From DATFXM01 sp035315885 (lineage in GTDB: Bacteria > Acidobacteriota > Blastocatellia > UBA7656), in NCBI GenBank assembly GCA_035315885.1, contig DATFXM010000147.1, positions 1-7,350 on the forward strand: a stretch of DNA of 7,350 nt, read 5' to 3'. Of this stretch, positions 5,608 to 7,350 are shown one piece after another. Made by a program: the position numbers and the translations under genes. Position 1 is the stretch's first letter. Each line of letters starts with the position of its first letter. The notes under the pieces were generated by a model. It was not told the origin of the DNA, searched no databases, and was given only the letters and a program-made list of their open reading frames with translations.

Positions 5608-6720
5608 CTATCGCTTGAAAGTGCGCTTATCGATTCCCAGCGCCTTGATCTTCGATTCAAGCGTCGTGGGAGGAAGGCCAAGTCGTGTTGCCGCACCGAA
5701 CGGTCCAGCTATACGGCCCTTGCTTTCGTATAACGCCGCCTCAATAGCGTCTTTCTCTTCGGTTCGCAGGGTGCGTGACTGCGCTTTGAACTGATTAGGT
5801 GGAGCGCCTGCGGGGGCCTTTGCTCGCCGCCCCGACAGCCACCGCTCGTCAATGTACAGCTCATCCGAGTTGGAGACAATCACCGCACGTTCCACCACAT
5901 TCTGGAGCTCACGAATGTTGCCCGGCCAGTCGTACGACTCGAGTATGTTCAATGTATTTTTGGTGATTCTGTTGATCCTCTTTCCAGCACGCTTGGCAAA
6001 GCGGTGAAGAAAATACTCAACCAGAAGCGGGATGTCCTCTCGGCGTTCGCGCAATGGAGGCACGACGAGCGGAAATACATTCAGGCGGTAGTAGAGATCA
6101 GATCGGAACGTCTTGTCCTCGATGGCGGTCTCAAGATCGCCGTTGGTGGCTGCAATTACTCGAACGTCCGCGCGTATCGGCCAGCCGCCGCCAACGCGCT
6201 CGAACTCACGCTCCTGCAGAACACGTAATAACGCAATCTGCATCTCAGCCGGCAGTTCTCCAACCTCGTCCAGGAAAATGGTGCCGCCCTCAGCTAATTC
6301 GAAACGCCCTTGTCGGCGTTGTGTGGCTCCGGTAAACGCTCCTTTCTCATGACCGAAGAGCTCGGACGCGATGAGTGACGAAGGAATCGCCGCGCAGTTC
6401 ACGCTTACAAAAGAGCGATTCGATCGTCGAGATCGTTTGTGGATAGCCCGTGCTACGAGTTCCTTTCCTGTGCCGGTCTCACCAGTTATGAGGACTGTTG
6501 AATCTGTAGGAGCTACTTTTAATACGTCTAGGAGCACTAACCTGAGCGGAGCCGAGGCTCCGACGATTTCCTCGAACATCGACGTCTTGTCGACTTCGTC
6601 ACGAAGAACGATGTTCTCCTTTCTAATCCCTTCTTCCGCCTGCTTCCGATCGTCGATGTCGGTAGCCGTGCCGTGGTCTTTCAAATTCGGAGCTTGGCTT
6701 AATGCTGTTGCTGTCATCAT
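5608..6720 (-). CDS. Sigma-54-dependent transcriptional activator with truncated sensory domain
   Basis: A 370-residue bacterial enhancer-binding protein that uses ATP to open sigma-54 promoters. The AAA+ domain spans about 50-285: Walker A GETGTGKE (80-87), the sigma-54 contact loop GAFTGA (127-132), Walker B GGTIFLDEVGEL (145-156), sensor I ATN (191-193), arginine-finger region FRSDLYYRLNVFP (205-217), and sensor II WPGNIREL (265-272). The C-terminal FhlA-type helix-turn-helix runs from about 326 to 363. The N-terminus is unusual: only ~45 residues precede the AAA+ domain, and TATDIDDRKQAEE (18-30) looks like the tail of a PAS/PAC domain without its core. Upstream in frame there is a TAA about 75 bp before the ATG, so no longer protein is hidden. 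AGGAGG lies 4 nt before the first ATG and 7 nt before the second (6717), which may be the real start. It lies 662 bp upstream of the kamA-like gene and is the likely activator of its promoter. Confidence 0.94.
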   Translation of the reverse strand: MMTATALSQAPNLKDHGTATDIDDRKQAEEGIRKENIVLRDEVDKTSMFEEIVGASAPLRLVLLDVLKVAPTDSTVLITGETGTGKELVARAIHKRSRRSNRSFVSVNCAAIPSSLIASELFGHEKGAFTGATQRRQGRFELAEGGTIFLDEVGELPAEMQIALLRVLQEREFERVGGGWPIRADVRVIAATNGDLETAIEDKTFRSDLYYRLNVFPLVVPPLRERREDIPLLVEYFLHRFAKRAGKRINRITKNTLNILESYDWPGNIRELQNVVERAVIVSNSDELYIDERWLSGRRAKAPAGAPPNQFKAQSRTLRTEEKDAIEAALYESKGRIAGPFGAATRLGLPPTTLESKIKALGIDKRTFKR

Positions 6721-6874
6721 AACTCCTCCTTCTGACGGTGCCGTCTCGTTTCCCCGGCAGTGGATGGTTTCCAGATTCCGATTTCTCCTTCGTTACGATT
6801 CGAGTGGAATACTGCCACCGTCAAGCAACAGCAGTCTTGAACAAACTTGTCGTGTTTGGGATGTTTCCGATAGG

Positions 6875-6892
6875 TCGTGATCCGCGTCACGA
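6875..6892. promoter_or_regulatory. CRP/FNR-family-like operator, site 1
   Basis: TCGTGA-N6-TCACGA is a perfect 6-bp inverted repeat with a 6-bp spacer. It has the geometry of the CRP consensus TGTGA-N6-TCACA and differs only at the outermost base of each pentamer. It lies about 155-172 bp upstream of the sigma-54 activator start. The binding protein is unknown; the activator itself is an alternative. Confidence 0.4.
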
Positions 6893-6898
6893 TTGAGT

Positions 6899-6914
6899 TG
6901 TGATCTGGATCAGT
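6899..6914. promoter_or_regulatory. CRP/FNR-family-like operator, site 2
   Basis: TGTGA-N6-TCAGT matches 8 of 10 positions of the CRP consensus half-sites. It also contains the palindrome TGATC-TG-GATCA (6901-6912). Its centre is 23 bp from that of site 1, close to two helical turns, so both sites would face the same side of the DNA. Confidence 0.35.
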
Positions 6915-6984
6915 AGTTGGCTGTGTCTCAGGCGTGCTGAGGTTGAAGGAAGTTCCGGAGACCCGTTTCCCCTGGTCAGCCCTC

Positions 6985-7350
6985 TTACGTCGCGAAGTTA
7001 CTCTTCCGGATAGGATTACCTTGTGGGGATGGGCTCCCTGCTGTCCAGCGGACTTGGCGGGGGGACATTCCAGCCCACCGCCGGAAGTGTCGGGCGAGAT
7101 GGCTTTGGTCAGAAAAACCTGTCGCCAGGGCTATTTCCGACAACGGAGCATGTGTCTCCCGCAGCATGTGTTCCACCTGTTCCAAGCGCCGCCGCAACAG
7201 ATATGTGTGCGGCGGCAACCCCATTGACTGGTGGAATGCCCGAGCAAAATGGTCGGTGGAGAGTCCCGCCTGAGCAGCGAGTACATCGAGGCGGATCTTT
7301 TCATCGAGATGCCCTTCGATATAGTCGCAGACGCGGCGTGTCACGGCGGG
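6985..7350 (-). CDS. AraC/XylS-family transcriptional regulator, C-terminal DNA-binding domain (partial)
   Basis: The 121 visible residues are the double helix-turn-helix of an AraC-family regulator. The first HTH is LDVLAAQAGLSTDHFARAFHQSMGLPP and the second is LSEIALATGFSDQSHLARHFRRWAGMSPRQVR, the latter being the AraC family signature. The frame stays open to the window edge (P-A-V before the first in-frame Met/Val candidate), so the N-terminal effector or dimerisation part probably lies outside, as in the usual ~300-residue members. A short SoxS-like single-domain protein starting at the GTG at 7344 cannot be excluded. A low-structure tail of about 20 residues follows the second HTH. It points in the same direction as the sigma-54 activator, 264 bp ahead of it; nothing here shows whether it regulates the operon. 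Confidence 0.92.
   Translation of the reverse strand, partial: PAVTRRVCDYIEGHLDEKIRLDVLAAQAGLSTDHFARAFHQSMGLPPHTYLLRRRLEQVEHMLRETHAPLSEIALATGFSDQSHLARHFRRWAGMSPRQVRWTAGSPSPQGNPIRKSNFAT

Larger units (their letters stand above)
6721..6984. other. Intergenic region upstream of the sigma-54 activator
   Basis: This 264-bp gap separates the AraC-family stop from the activator start. It contains a strong Shine-Dalgarno (AGGAGG, 6725-6730 on the minus strand), the two CRP-like sites listed separately, and a CTCAG/CTGAG dyad at 6927-6941 without a T run. A TTGACG at 6819-6824 (minus strand) could be a -35 box, but no good -10 follows at 16-18 bp. Confidence 0.5.

Noticed and set aside
5453..5626. 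Minus-strand 58-codon frame with coding-like residues (...SIKWLEENKDREDESLW...) after the regulator gene
   Set aside because: It has no ATG, GTG or TTG start before its last few codons and partly overlaps the regulator end. It could be a remnant, but nothing supports a gene.
6796..6824. Sigma-70 promoter for the activator gene (TTGACG as -35)
   Set aside because: At 17 bp spacing the -10 would be GAATCG, a poor match to TATAAT.
6371..6880. Plus-strand 169-residue open frame
   Set aside because: It lies antisense to the clear sigma-54 activator and mirrors its codon bias; no independent evidence.
6927..6941. CTCAG-GCGTG-CTGAG hairpin as terminator of the AraC-family gene
   Set aside because: Five-base stem with no T run on either strand; no support for intrinsic termination.

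Overview
The window carries a run of five genes plus one partial gene, all on the minus strand, so it reads right to left. The base composition is moderately GC-rich. Canonical Shine-Dalgarno sites, a sigma-54 activator with an FhlA-type DNA-binding end, and CRP-like dyads all indicate a Gram-negative-type bacterium. Acidobacteriota or Proteobacteria would fit, but nothing in the window fixes the phylum.

Layout from the upstream (right) end: (1) 6985-7350, the C-terminal DNA-binding half of an AraC-family regulator, cut by the window edge. (2) 6721-6984, an intergenic stretch with two CRP-like palindromes 23 bp apart. (3) 5608-6720, a sigma-54 (RpoN) transcriptional activator that has kept only the tail of a PAS/PAC sensory domain. 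(4) 4946-5607, a 662-bp non-coding interval with a near-perfect -24/-12 sigma-54 promoter at 5221-5235 pointing at the next gene, several dyads, and a possible 43-codon leader ORF. (5) 3806-4945, a KamA-family radical SAM/PLP aminomutase. (6) 2200-3819, a gamma-glutamyltransferase-family Ntn hydrolase overlapping the aminomutase gene. (7) 1029-2093, a D-Ala-D-Ala-ligase-like ATP-grasp enzyme. (8) 1-1003, the N-terminal membrane half of an ABC exporter, running off the left edge.

How it may work together (inference): the sigma-54 activator turns on the -24/-12 promoter and drives kamA-like, GGT-like, ATP-grasp and exporter genes as one operon. A 2,3-aminomutase would supply a beta-amino acid, the ATP-grasp enzyme would form an amide or peptide bond with it, the GGT-like Ntn hydrolase would transfer or trim an acyl group, and the exporter would move the product out. 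By-eye alignment shows that all three enzymes keep their catalytic core but have changed residues that recognise the classical substrate (lysine, gamma-glutamyl, D-Ala). This argues against lysine aminomutase, glutathione breakdown or cell-wall D-Ala ligation, and for a dedicated small-molecule pathway that I do not recognise as described. No tRNA, rRNA, CRISPR array, insertion sequence or convincing intrinsic terminator was seen.
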